Shown here piece by piece: positions 7,296-14,103 of a DNA stretch of 16,802 nt (positions within the stretch are counted from its first letter, which is position 1; each line of letters begins with the position of its first letter). This stretch comes from an uncultured Eubacteriales bacterium (GTDB lineage Bacteria > Bacillota > Clostridia > Oscillospirales > Oscillospiraceae), in contig UROG01000047.1 of the NCBI GenBank assembly GCA_900549485.1, forward strand, positions 1 through 16,802, in the 5' to 3' direction. A model generated the notes under the pieces. That model was given only the letters and a program-made list of their open reading frames with translations, made no database searches and was not told where the DNA came from. The translations under genes were made by a program, and so were the position numbers.

Positions 7296-7458
7296 TACTC
7301 AACAAAAATAAAGCGCATATTTTGTGCATTTTAACAAAAGCACGAAAACGGTTGTTATCAAGGGAAAAGCCCGCACCGGATACGCAGGATGGCGGAAGGA
7401 AAAAAGGTTTTTGACCAAAAAATGCTGATTTGGCGAAAATATCGTATATATTTCAGAA

Positions 7459-7511
7459 AAAACGCCCTGAATGGGACGCAAAACGCCGTATATCAGGGAA
7501 ATGCCGATAAA
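7459..7511 (+). promoter_or_regulatory. Candidate AraC-type activator site and promoter of the rhamnose genes
   Basis: AAAACGCC occurs at 7459-7466 and again at 7480-7487, with starts exactly 21 bp apart. That is two helical turns, the spacing at which AraC-family proteins bind paired half-sites. A GATAAA (7506-7511) lies so that its 17-base-spaced -35 position (7483-7488) falls on the second copy and has no -35 consensus. This is the class II activator layout known from araBAD and rhaBAD. The repeat is seen; the binding and promoter are inferred. Confidence 0.4.
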
Positions 7512-7597
7512 GTGCGGCGGTTCTTTCAAGGCGATACGCAGCGGCAAATGTCAAGATTGTGAGATACCTCATTAAAAAAGCGGGAGGCGGGATAGAC

Positions 7598-9100
7598 TTG
7601 GCGGAAACGGTTCTGGAGCTGAAGGGGATAACCAAAATTTTCCCGGGCGTCAAAGCCCTTGACAATGTTCAATTTGAGCTTAAAAAGGGCGAAATACACG
7701 CGCTGATGGGTGAAAACGGCGCGGGAAAATCCACATTCATCAAGGTCATTACGGGTGTGCATCAGGCCGACGGCGGCGAAATGTATCTCGACGGAGAAAA
7801 GGTCGTGTTCAGGGATACGCTGGAGGCTCAGAGGGCGGGCATCGCCGCCATTTATCAGCACGTTACCGCGTATCCGCATCTGACCGTTGCGGAAAACATA
7901 TTCATGGGTCACGAGAAGGTGCGGCGCGGCTTCATACAGTGGAAGCAGATGTATCAGGAATCCGACGCGCTGCTGAAGGAGCTGAACGCCGACTTTGACT
8001 CCCGCATGCTGATGGGCGATCTGTCGGTCGCGCAGCAGCAGCTGGTCGAGATCGCCAAGGCGCTTTCGATGAAGGCGCGCATCATCATAATGGACGAGCC
8101 GACGGCCGCGCTTACAAAGCGCGAATCCGAGGAGTTGTACAGGATCACAAGAAAGCTTGCGCAGGAGGGCGCGTCCGTTATTTTTATCTCGCACCGCTTT
8201 GAGGATATGTACGCGCTGGCGCAGAGAGTGACGGTTTTCAGGGACGCGAAATATATCGGTACATACGACGTGAACTCCATCACGAACGGCGAGCTTATAA
8301 AGGCGATGGTCGGCCGCGACATTTCTGAGCTTTTCCCCAAGCCGGAGGTCGAAAAGGGCGAAGAGGTGCTGAGAGTAGAGAACCTCTCCCGCACCGGATA
8401 TTTCAAGGACGTCACCTTCAGCGTCCGCGCCGGAGAGATACTCGGTCTTACCGGACTTGTCGGCGCACGGCGCACGGAGGTCGCGCAGGTCATCTACGGC
8501 ATCGAGAAAGCGACGTCCGGAAAAATCTATGTGGAGGGCAGGGAAGTAAAAATAACCTGTCCCAGCGACGCTCTGAAGCTCGGCATAGGTCTTCTGCCGG
8601 AGGACAGGCAGATACAGGGACTTATCCTTGACTGGGGCATCGGCAGAAACATAACCCTGACTGAGCTGAAACGCTTCAAAAAAAGGATGTTCATAGACAC
8701 CAAGCACGAAAACGAAAGCGCGAAGACGCTTGCCGAAAGAGTGGATACAAAGGCGGTCAGCGTGTTTGACAAGGCGTCGAGCCTTTCCGGCGGCAACCAG
8801 CAGAAGGTGGTCGTGGCGAAGGCGCTGGGTTCCGATTTCAGGCTCATGATCCTTGACGAGCCGACAAAGGGCGTGGACGTGGGCGCAAAAGCCGCCGTCT
8901 ACGAGATCCTTGGGGAGCTTGCACAGCAGGGCTACGCGATAATCCTTATCTCCTCGGAAATGCCGGAGATGCTGGGGCTTGCCGACAGGATCGTCGTGAT
9001 GTGCGAGGGGCGCGTCACGGGTGAGCTTTCGAGGAATGAGGCGACGCAGGAAAAAATACTTGAGCTTGCAATGGCAAAGCAGCATAAGGGGGCGCAGTGA
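7598..9100 (+). CDS. Sugar ABC importer ATPase (RbsA-like, two nucleotide-binding domains), predicted rhamnose
   Basis: A 500-residue duplicated ATPase energising the two permeases that follow. The first domain has Walker A GENGAGKS (38-45), the family's usual variant signature LSVAQQQLVEIAKAL, and Walker B IIIMDEPTAAL. The second has the degenerate Walker A GLVGARRTE (no lysine, as is normal in this family), signature LSGGNQQKVVVAKAL and Walker B LMILDEPTKGVDVGA. The frame is open from a GTG at 7559 that has no ribosome binding site. GGGAGG at 7582-7587 points instead to the TTG at 7598, which gives the standard family length. First gene of the cluster; its stop overlaps the next start. In rhizobia the equivalent is called RhaT. 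Rhamnose specificity comes from the adjoining catabolic genes. Confidence 0.93.
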   Translation: MAETVLELKGITKIFPGVKALDNVQFELKKGEIHALMGENGAGKSTFIKVITGVHQADGGEMYLDGEKVVFRDTLEAQRAGIAAIYQHVTAYPHLTVAENIFMGHEKVRRGFIQWKQMYQESDALLKELNADFDSRMLMGDLSVAQQQLVEIAKALSMKARIIIMDEPTAALTKRESEELYRITRKLAQEGASVIFISHRFEDMYALAQRVTVFRDAKYIGTYDVNSITNGELIKAMVGRDISELFPKPEVEKGEEVLRVENLSRTGYFKDVTFSVRAGEILGLTGLVGARRTEVAQVIYGIEKATSGKIYVEGREVKITCPSDALKLGIGLLPEDRQIQGLILDWGIGRNITLTELKRFKKRMFIDTKHENESAKTLAERVDTKAVSVFDKASSLSGGNQQKVVVAKALGSDFRLMILDEPTKGVDVGAKAAVYEILGELAQQGYAIILISSEMPEMLGLADRIVVMCEGRVTGELSRNEATQEKILELAMAKQHKGAQ

Positions 9101-10098
9101 TGAAAAACAGAACCGGCGGCAGGCTTGGCGCGCTGCTGCGTCAGCGTGAGACGAGCCTTCTTTTCGTACTGATCCTGCTGTGCCTTGCGATACAGATGAG
9201 GAACAGCCAGTTCCTCACGGCAAACGTCATAAACGGCATACTCAAGAATTATGCGTATACAATGGTCATGGCGTTCGGAATGATGCTTGTGCTGCTGATC
9301 GGCGGCATAGACATCTCCGTCGGCGCGATACTTGCACTGAGCGGGATGTCCGCCTGCCAGCTCATGAAAAACGGCCTTGTCCAGTACGGCATAACGGTTT
9401 ACGCGGTATCCACGGGCATCGGGCTTCTCTGCGGGCTTATCACAGGCCTTGTGATCGCAAAGGGCAAAGTCATCCCGATTATCGCAACGCTGGGCTTCAT
9501 GTACATATACCGCGGACTTACCTATATAGTCTCAAACTCCACATGGGTCGGCGTTGCCTATATGCTCGACGATTTCAAGGACTTTGCGCAGAGCACGTTT
9601 TTAGGCATAAACCACCTTATCTGGATAACGGTGATCGTCTTTGCGGTGTTCTTCGTCTTCCTCCGATGGACGACGTTCGGCAGGAAAATATACGCCGTCG
9701 GCTCCAACGCCGCCGCCGCAGAGATCTCGGGCATAAAGATCGACAGGATAAAGATCCTCGTGTACACGATAAACGGCGGTATCTGCGGCCTGTGCGGGTC
9801 AATGTACACCGGCTACTACGCCTCCGCGCAGAATAATATGGCGCTCGGCGCGGAAATGGACGTTATCGCCGCCTGCGTAATCGGCGGCGTCAGTCTCACC
9901 GGCGGGCAGGGCAGCGCGCTTGGGGTGCTGCTCGGCGGGCTTACCATTGCGGTGATAAGCAAATCGCTGAGCATGGTGGGCATAAATCCCTTCTGGCAGC
10001 AGGCGCTCAAGGGCGGGATAATACTGCTGTCGGTCATCATCAACGTGCTGGTTCAGCGCACTGCGGCGCGCAGAAGCCTTGAAGGGAGGGAGATCTGA
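9100..10098 (+). CDS. Sugar ABC importer permease 1 (RbsC-like), predicted rhamnose
   Basis: A 332-residue inner-membrane channel subunit of the BPD_transp_2 family. It has about eight to ten hydrophobic segments; the family signature GGIDISVGAI (69-78) follows the second helix, and the cytoplasmic coupling loop reads GRKIYAVGSNAAAAEISGI, contacting the ATPase. The C-terminal half has the typical VIAACVIGGVSLTGGQGS. The ATG at 9100 overlaps the ATPase stop by one base (TGATG); a GTG directly before it is in frame but unlikely. GGGGG in the end of the ATPase gene acts as the ribosome binding site. It pairs with the next gene as a heterodimeric channel, as in rhizobial RhaP/RhaQ. Confidence 0.92.
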   Translation: MKNRTGGRLGALLRQRETSLLFVLILLCLAIQMRNSQFLTANVINGILKNYAYTMVMAFGMMLVLLIGGIDISVGAILALSGMSACQLMKNGLVQYGITVYAVSTGIGLLCGLITGLVIAKGKVIPIIATLGFMYIYRGLTYIVSNSTWVGVAYMLDDFKDFAQSTFLGINHLIWITVIVFAVFFVFLRWTTFGRKIYAVGSNAAAAEISGIKIDRIKILVYTINGGICGLCGSMYTGYYASAQNNMALGAEMDVIAACVIGGVSLTGGQGSALGVLLGGLTIAVISKSLSMVGINPFWQQALKGGIILLSVIINVLVQRTAARRSLEGREI

Positions 10099-11090
10099 TG
10101 GCGGGAAAATCCGGAAGAACCATTCTCAGCGAACAGAAACGCACCGTCAGGGACGAGCTCCTGCGCTGGGAGACGCTGCTGCTGTTCATATTCATCGCGG
10201 TGAATATAATGAACATGAGCCTTTCCAAGAACTATCTCGTCGCAAAAAATCTTTTTACCAACATAAACACCTTCATGGTCAAGGGGCTTATCGCCCTGCC
10301 AATGGCATATATCCTGCTTCTCGGCGATATAGACCTGTCCGTCGGCGCTATCGTGTGCCTGTGCGGAACGGTGCTGGGCATAGTGTTCAACGCCTCCGGC
10401 TCGCTTGCCCTTGCGATAGGCGCGTGCATTGCAGCGGGCTTAGTGTGCGGCATGTTCAACGGGCTTATCCTCACAAAATTTCCGGAGCTTGCCCCGATGA
10501 TAGTAACCCTTGCCACAACCACGCTCTACCGCGGCATTGCCGAACGCATACTCGGCGACACATCGACAAAGGGTATGCAGAAGATCGCGTGGTTCAAGGA
10601 TCTCTATTACGGGAAGATCGGCCCCGTGCCGTATCTGTTCATTTTCTTCTGCGTTCTCGCCGTTATCTTTGCGCTTGTCATGCATAAGACTGCATTCGGA
10701 CGGCATATGTATGCCATCGGCGCGAACAAGACCGCCGCGGAGTATGCCGGCATAAAGGTGCAGAAGGTGCGCTTCACGGTGTTTACGCTCACCGGACTTA
10801 TCTGCGCGGTGTCCGCCGTGTTCTACTGCGCGTGGATGGGCTCGGTCAAGAGCGATATCGCGGAGGGCTATGAGCTTGAGGCGATCTCGATGTGCGTCCT
10901 CGGCGGCATCTCGACAGACGGCGGCAAGGGCAATTTTGTCGGTGCAATAATCGCAATTTTCATTATCGGACTTCTCCGCTACGGTCTGGGGCTTATAAAT
11001 GTCAACGGTCAGACTATACGTGTGATAATCGGCGTTCTGCTCATCATCGTCGTCATGCTCCCGAACCTGCGCATAGGGAAGAAAGCCTGA
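10098..11090 (+). CDS. Sugar ABC importer permease 2 (RbsC-like), predicted rhamnose
   Basis: The second channel subunit, 330 residues, same family as its neighbour but clearly diverged, so not a recent duplicate. GDIDLSVGAIV (76-86) is the family signature. HMYAIGANKTAAEYAGIKV is the coupling loop. AISMCVLGGISTDGGKGNFV precedes the last helices. The start overlaps the previous stop by one base (TGATG) behind a GGGAGGGAG ribosome binding site, indicating translational coupling and a one-to-one ratio. The short N-terminal polar segment (residues 1-25) is cytoplasmic. The next gene, for the binding protein, follows after 89 bases. Confidence 0.92.
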   Translation: MAGKSGRTILSEQKRTVRDELLRWETLLLFIFIAVNIMNMSLSKNYLVAKNLFTNINTFMVKGLIALPMAYILLLGDIDLSVGAIVCLCGTVLGIVFNASGSLALAIGACIAAGLVCGMFNGLILTKFPELAPMIVTLATTTLYRGIAERILGDTSTKGMQKIAWFKDLYYGKIGPVPYLFIFFCVLAVIFALVMHKTAFGRHMYAIGANKTAAEYAGIKVQKVRFTVFTLTGLICAVSAVFYCAWMGSVKSDIAEGYELEAISMCVLGGISTDGGKGNFVGAIIAIFIIGLLRYGLGLINVNGQTIRVIIGVLLIIVVMLPNLRIGKKA

Positions 11091-11179
11091 AAGCTTATAA
11101 AAGAAGCCGCAGGGCAATATGAATGAAATGTAACGCGAAAAGCGTGCATATAAAAATTTTTTGAAAGGAAAACAGGCAA

Positions 11180-12190
11180 ATGAAGAAGATTCTCGCAACC
11201 GTTCTGGCACTGTGCATGATCGTTGCACTGTGCGCAATCGCCCCCATTGCAAGCGCAGAGGGCGCAACCTACGCGATCGTTCCCAAGTCCGCAGGCAATC
11301 CCTACATGGAGAGAATGGTTTCCGGCTTTGAAGCGGCCTGCAAGGAAGTCGGCGCGGAGTGCCTTGCCGTCTATCCTGAGGACGTCTCCGTCGAGGCGCA
11401 GATAGCGGTCATCAACAACCTCATCGCGCAGGGCGTTGACGCGATAGGCGTCGCCGCAAACGACGCGGAAGCACTTGAGGCCACGCTTGAGGAAGCAAAG
11501 GCTCAGGGCATCGTCATCGTGACCATGGACTCCGACACCACCGGCTCCCAGATGTTCATCAACCAGGCCGGTACAAAGGAAGTGGCGCAGGTTCTCGTTG
11601 ATTCCTGCTACGACATGAGCGGCGGCGAGGGTCAGTTCGCCGTCCTGTCCGCCTCCTCCACCGCAACCAACCAGAACGCATGGATCGATGCGATGAAGGA
11701 GATCATCGACGCCGATCCCGACAAGTACGGCAAGCTTGAATGGGTCGCCACCGTCTACGGCGACGACGAAGCACAGAAGTCCTACGCCGAAACCGAGTCG
11801 CTCATGACCAACTACCCCGAGCTGAAGGTCATCTGCTGCCCCACGACCGTCGGCATTCTTGCCTGCGCACAGGCCGTTCAGGCTGCGAAGTCCGATATCA
11901 AGGTCGCCGGTCTCGGCCTGCCCTCCGAAATGAACGGCTTTGTCGGCGAAGACCTGCCCTGCCCGTACATGTATCTGTGGAACCCCATTGACGTCGGCTC
12001 CTGTGCGGTCTACGTGATCGAGTCCATCATCAAGGGCGATACCACCTGCGCCGTCGGCGAGACCTTCACCGCCGGCAACGGCATAGAGTACACCGTATCC
12101 GAAGAGACGACCTGCGGCGCGCAGATCATCGTCGGACCTCCGTTCGCGTTCAACGCGGAGAACATCGCCGATTGGGCAACCGTTTACTGA
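11180..12190 (+). CDS. Sugar-binding protein of the ABC importer, predicted rhamnose
   Basis: A 336-residue periplasmic-binding-protein type I (Peripla_BP_4, RbsB/LsrB-like) receptor that captures sugar outside the membrane. A signal peptide is clear: KK at the N-terminus, a hydrophobic core to about residue 21, and an ASA cleavage site at 24-26. The mature part opens with TYAIVPKSAGNPYMERMVSG and has the ligand-domain motifs GVDAIGVAANDAEAL and VIVTMDSDTTGS. There is no proper lipobox; the two cysteines in the signal core sit in LALC and VALC, with leucine before the cysteine. Ile codons are overwhelmingly ATC or ATT (I count three ATA) in contrast to the ATA-rich permeases, suggesting high expression. 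An AAAGGAAA site precedes the ATG. A strong hairpin follows the gene. Rhizobial equivalent: RhaS. Confidence 0.92.
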   Translation: MKKILATVLALCMIVALCAIAPIASAEGATYAIVPKSAGNPYMERMVSGFEAACKEVGAECLAVYPEDVSVEAQIAVINNLIAQGVDAIGVAANDAEALEATLEEAKAQGIVIVTMDSDTTGSQMFINQAGTKEVAQVLVDSCYDMSGGEGQFAVLSASSTATNQNAWIDAMKEIIDADPDKYGKLEWVATVYGDDEAQKSYAETESLMTNYPELKVICCPTTVGILACAQAVQAAKSDIKVAGLGLPSEMNGFVGEDLPCPYMYLWNPIDVGSCAVYVIESIIKGDTTCAVGETFTAGNGIEYTVSEETTCGAQIIVGPPFAFNAENIADWATVY

Positions 12191-12201
12191 TAAGCAAGCT
12201 C

Positions 12202-12248
12202 TCAGGCAACATATGCCGGACAGATTTATTTCTGTCCGGCATACCTGA
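12202..12248 (+). other. Stable hairpin after the binding-protein gene
   Basis: A perfect 13-bp stem (12212-12224 with 12231-12243, loop TTTATT) is extended by TCAGG (12202-12206) with CCTGA (12244-12248) across a five-base bulge. No T tract follows, so it is a poor terminator. Hairpins in this place commonly protect the upstream message and raise binding-protein yield relative to downstream genes. That role is inferred. Confidence 0.6.
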
Positions 12249-12250
12249 AA

Positions 12251-12299
12251 AAGGAGATCAATCATGGGCTGAGCCTTCTTTGCGCAAGAGGGCTCAGCC
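12251..12299 (+). promoter_or_regulatory. Met-Gly-stop mini-ORF with a consensus ribosome binding site, embedded in a hairpin
   Basis: AAGGAG (12251-12256), seven bases, then ATG-GGC-TGA (12264-12272): a complete start site for a two-codon ORF. Beginning right after the ATG, GGCTGAGCCTTCTT (12267-12280) pairs with AAGAGGGCTCAGCC (12286-12299), fourteen bp with one G-T pair and a five-base loop. A ribosome on the mini-ORF would open the stem. Either a translation-sensitive regulatory leader for the catabolic genes or the scar of a deleted gene; the sequence alone does not decide. Confidence 0.4.
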
Positions 12300-12320
12300 G
12301 AGGACTGAACAAACAAATAC

Positions 12321-12342
12321 GGCGCGCCTCACGCGGCGCGCC
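12321..12342 (+). other. GC-only hairpin before the mutarotase gene
   Basis: Two copies of the self-complementary octamer GGCGCGCC, separated by six bases, form an 8-bp all-GC stem ending 13 bases before the AGGAG ribosome binding site of the mutarotase gene. No T tract follows. It is the third hairpin in the 176-base spacer and may delimit messages or influence translation. Confidence 0.45.
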
Positions 12343-12366
12343 CCGATCTATTGACAGGAGAATGTT

Positions 12367-12684
12367 ATGGAACGATATGCATGGAAAGCGGCTGTCCTGC
12401 CCGGAAAGCTGGAAGAATACAAACGCCGCCACGACAATATCTGGCCGGAGATGAAAGAGGTTCTTGCTGCCGCCGGTATACGCAACTATACCATATGGAA
12501 CGTCGGGGAGGAGCTGTTCGGCTACTATGAGTGCGGCAGCGTCGCGGAAGCGGCGCGCATACAGGCGGAAAGCCCGGTCGTTGACAGATGGAACGAATAC
12601 ATGAAGGATGTAATGAAAATGGACATGGACCCCGTCACCGGCGCGCAGCCGCTGATGGAGCAGGTGTTCTTCTTTGACGTCTGA
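12367..12684 (+). CDS. rhaM: L-rhamnose mutarotase
   Basis: A 105-residue cytoplasmic enzyme that interconverts the beta and alpha anomers of L-rhamnose, supplying the form used by the isomerase. The N-terminus matches the family closely: YAWKAAVLPGKLEEYKRRHD then NIWPEM, with H22 at the same position as the proposed catalytic histidine of the Escherichia coli enzyme. NYTIW and the C-terminal RWNEYMKDVM are further family marks. The length is normal (E. coli, 104). AGGAG lies six bases before the ATG. First of the catabolic genes, after a hairpin-rich spacer, and 49 bases before the isomerase gene. Named RhaU in rhizobia. Confidence 0.95.
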   Translation: MERYAWKAAVLPGKLEEYKRRHDNIWPEMKEVLAAAGIRNYTIWNVGEELFGYYECGSVAEAARIQAESPVVDRWNEYMKDVMKMDMDPVTGAQPLMEQVFFFDV

Positions 12685-12733
12685 GCCTGCCGGAGCGGAG
12701 AGCGGGCGTAAATTCTTATACAAGGAGAAGGTA

Positions 12734-13990
12734 ATGAAAAAAGACGAGCTTATTATCAAGGGTTACGAATACGCAAAGTGCGTTTATGCGGAAAACGGCG
12801 TTGACGTTGAGGCGGCCATGGCGAAAGCGGACGCGATCCCCGTGTCGATGCACTGCTGGCAGGGGGACGACGTTATCGGCTTTGACGGCGCAGACGGTCT
12901 TACCGGCGGCATACAGACAACCGGCAATTATCCAGGCAGGGCGAGAACGCCCGAGGAGCTTCGTGCGGATATCGCCTTTGCCAGAAAGCTCATTCCCGGC
13001 GCGACCAAGCTCAATATGCATGCCAGCTACGCCGAAAAGAACGGCAAAAGGATAGACCGCGACGAATACACGATAGAGCAGTTCCGGAATTGGGTGGATT
13101 TTGCCAAGGAGCAGGGAATGGGGCTTGATTTCAATCCCACATTTTTCTCACACCCGAAAATGGACGGGGATTTTTCCCTTTCAAGCTACGACGCCGGCAC
13201 ACGCAGGTTCTGGATAGAGCACGGCAAGCGCTGCCGCGAGATAGGACTTGAGTTTGCAAAGCAGCTTGGTCAGCCCTGCGCCATTAACTTCTGGATGCCC
13301 GACGGCTATAAGGACGTGACCGCCGACACAAAGAAGCACCGCGACCTGATGACCCAATCGCTCAATGAAATTTTTGCGGAGGACATAGACAAAAAGCTTG
13401 TCCCCTGCGGGCTTGAGTCAAAGCTCTTCGGCGTCGGCGTCGAGAGCTATACCGTCGCAAGCCATGAATATTCCTACGGCTACGCGGTGAAGAACGGACT
13501 TTGCTACACCCTCGACGCGGGGCATTTCCATCCGACCGAGGTCATTTCCGCAAAGCTCTCCGCCGTTCTGCAGTTTCTTGACAGCATCATTCTCCATGTC
13601 TCCCGCCCGGTGCGCTGGGACAGCGACCATGTGATCATGCTCGACGATGAGCTTCAGAGCATCATGGACGAGGTCATTCACAACGGCTTTGAGCCGCGCA
13701 CCTTTATCGCCCTCGATTATTTTGACGCATCCATCAACCGCGTCGCGGCATGGGCGATCGGCATGAGAAACGCGAGAAAGGCCATCCTCAACGCCTGCCT
13801 CGCCCCCGCCGCAATACGTCAGGCGGAGTATGACAACGACCTGACCGCCCGTCTCGCCCTCGGCGAGGAGCGCAGGACGCTGCCGTTCGGCGCCGTGTGG
13901 GACTACTATTGCTTGACAAAGGGCTTTACCGCAGATATACTCAGTGAAGTAAGAGAGTATGAAAGAGCTGTGCTCTCACTGCGCAGATGA
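12734..13990 (+). CDS. rhaA: L-rhamnose isomerase
   Basis: A 418-residue cytoplasmic metal-dependent enzyme converting L-rhamnose to L-rhamnulose, the first committed step. The length equals that of the Escherichia coli protein (419). Counting residues, the ligands I recall for E. coli (structural E234, D267, H294, D334; catalytic H270, D302, D304) are all present here at a constant offset of six: E228, D261, H288, D328, H264, D296, D298. They lie in CGLESKLFG, TLDAGHFHPTE, ILHVSRPVRWDSDHV and FIALDYF. SMHCWQGDDVIGFD near the N-terminus is also typical. The frame is open from 12674, overlapping the mutarotase end, but an AAGGAG site fixes the ATG at 12734. A terminator-like hairpin follows immediately. 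Confidence 0.97.
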   Translation: MKKDELIIKGYEYAKCVYAENGVDVEAAMAKADAIPVSMHCWQGDDVIGFDGADGLTGGIQTTGNYPGRARTPEELRADIAFARKLIPGATKLNMHASYAEKNGKRIDRDEYTIEQFRNWVDFAKEQGMGLDFNPTFFSHPKMDGDFSLSSYDAGTRRFWIEHGKRCREIGLEFAKQLGQPCAINFWMPDGYKDVTADTKKHRDLMTQSLNEIFAEDIDKKLVPCGLESKLFGVGVESYTVASHEYSYGYAVKNGLCYTLDAGHFHPTEVISAKLSAVLQFLDSIILHVSRPVRWDSDHVIMLDDELQSIMDEVIHNGFEPRTFIALDYFDASINRVAAWAIGMRNARKAILNACLAPAAIRQAEYDNDLTARLALGEERRTLPFGAVWDYYCLTKGFTADILSEVREYERAVLSLRR

Positions 13991-13996
13991 AAGAAC

Positions 13997-14023
13997 AAAC
14001 GGCGCGAAAAAACGCGCCGTTTT
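13997..14023 (+). terminator. Short intrinsic terminator or attenuator after rhaA
   Basis: AAACGGCGCG (13997-14006) pairs with CGCGCCGTTT (14013-14022) across an A6 loop; the run of T is only four. It sits six bases after the isomerase stop, inside the cluster, so full termination would cut off the aldolase and kinase genes. Partial termination, or processing that lowers downstream expression, is more likely. A second small hairpin, CCCTC/GAGGG (14045-14059), lies further on. No promoter for the aldolase was found in this 113-base spacer. Confidence 0.55.
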
Positions 14024-14103
14024 GGATCATATGACGCCGCAAAACCCTCGTGCAGAGGGATACATAGAATTGTTTGCGCGCAGAAAGCGCATGGAGGGTC
14101 AAG

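Larger units (their letters stand above)
7189..7597. other. Divergent control region between regulator and rhamnose genes
   Basis: This 409-base spacer holds no credible gene. From left to right it contains the regulator's leader (7189-7260), the regulator's promoter (7267-7295), an A/T-rich stretch, a TTGACC hexamer (7411-7416) without a matching -10, a 21-bp-periodic direct repeat (7459-7487), an inverted CCCTGA/TCAGGG pair (7465-7470 and 7493-7498), a candidate -10 (7506-7511) and the transporter leader with its GGGAGG site (7582-7587). Confidence 0.6.

Noticed and set aside
7336..7356. A possible catabolite-responsive (cre) site, CGAAAACGGTTGTT, in the control region
   Set aside because: The centre fits but three end positions, including the leading T, do not; too weak to list.
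7411..7452. TTGACC and TATATT as a promoter for the rhamnose genes
   Set aside because: The gap between them is about 30 bases, far from 17, and no hexamer at proper spacing resembles a -10.
7526..9085. A 519-residue open frame antisense to the transporter ATPase
   Set aside because: The forward strand encodes a perfect double ATPase; the reverse product is His/Arg-rich and matches no family I know.
11009..12316. A 435-residue open frame antisense to the binding-protein gene
   Set aside because: Gly/Val/Asp-rich shadow caused by strong codon bias in the binding-protein gene; no ribosome binding site or domain.
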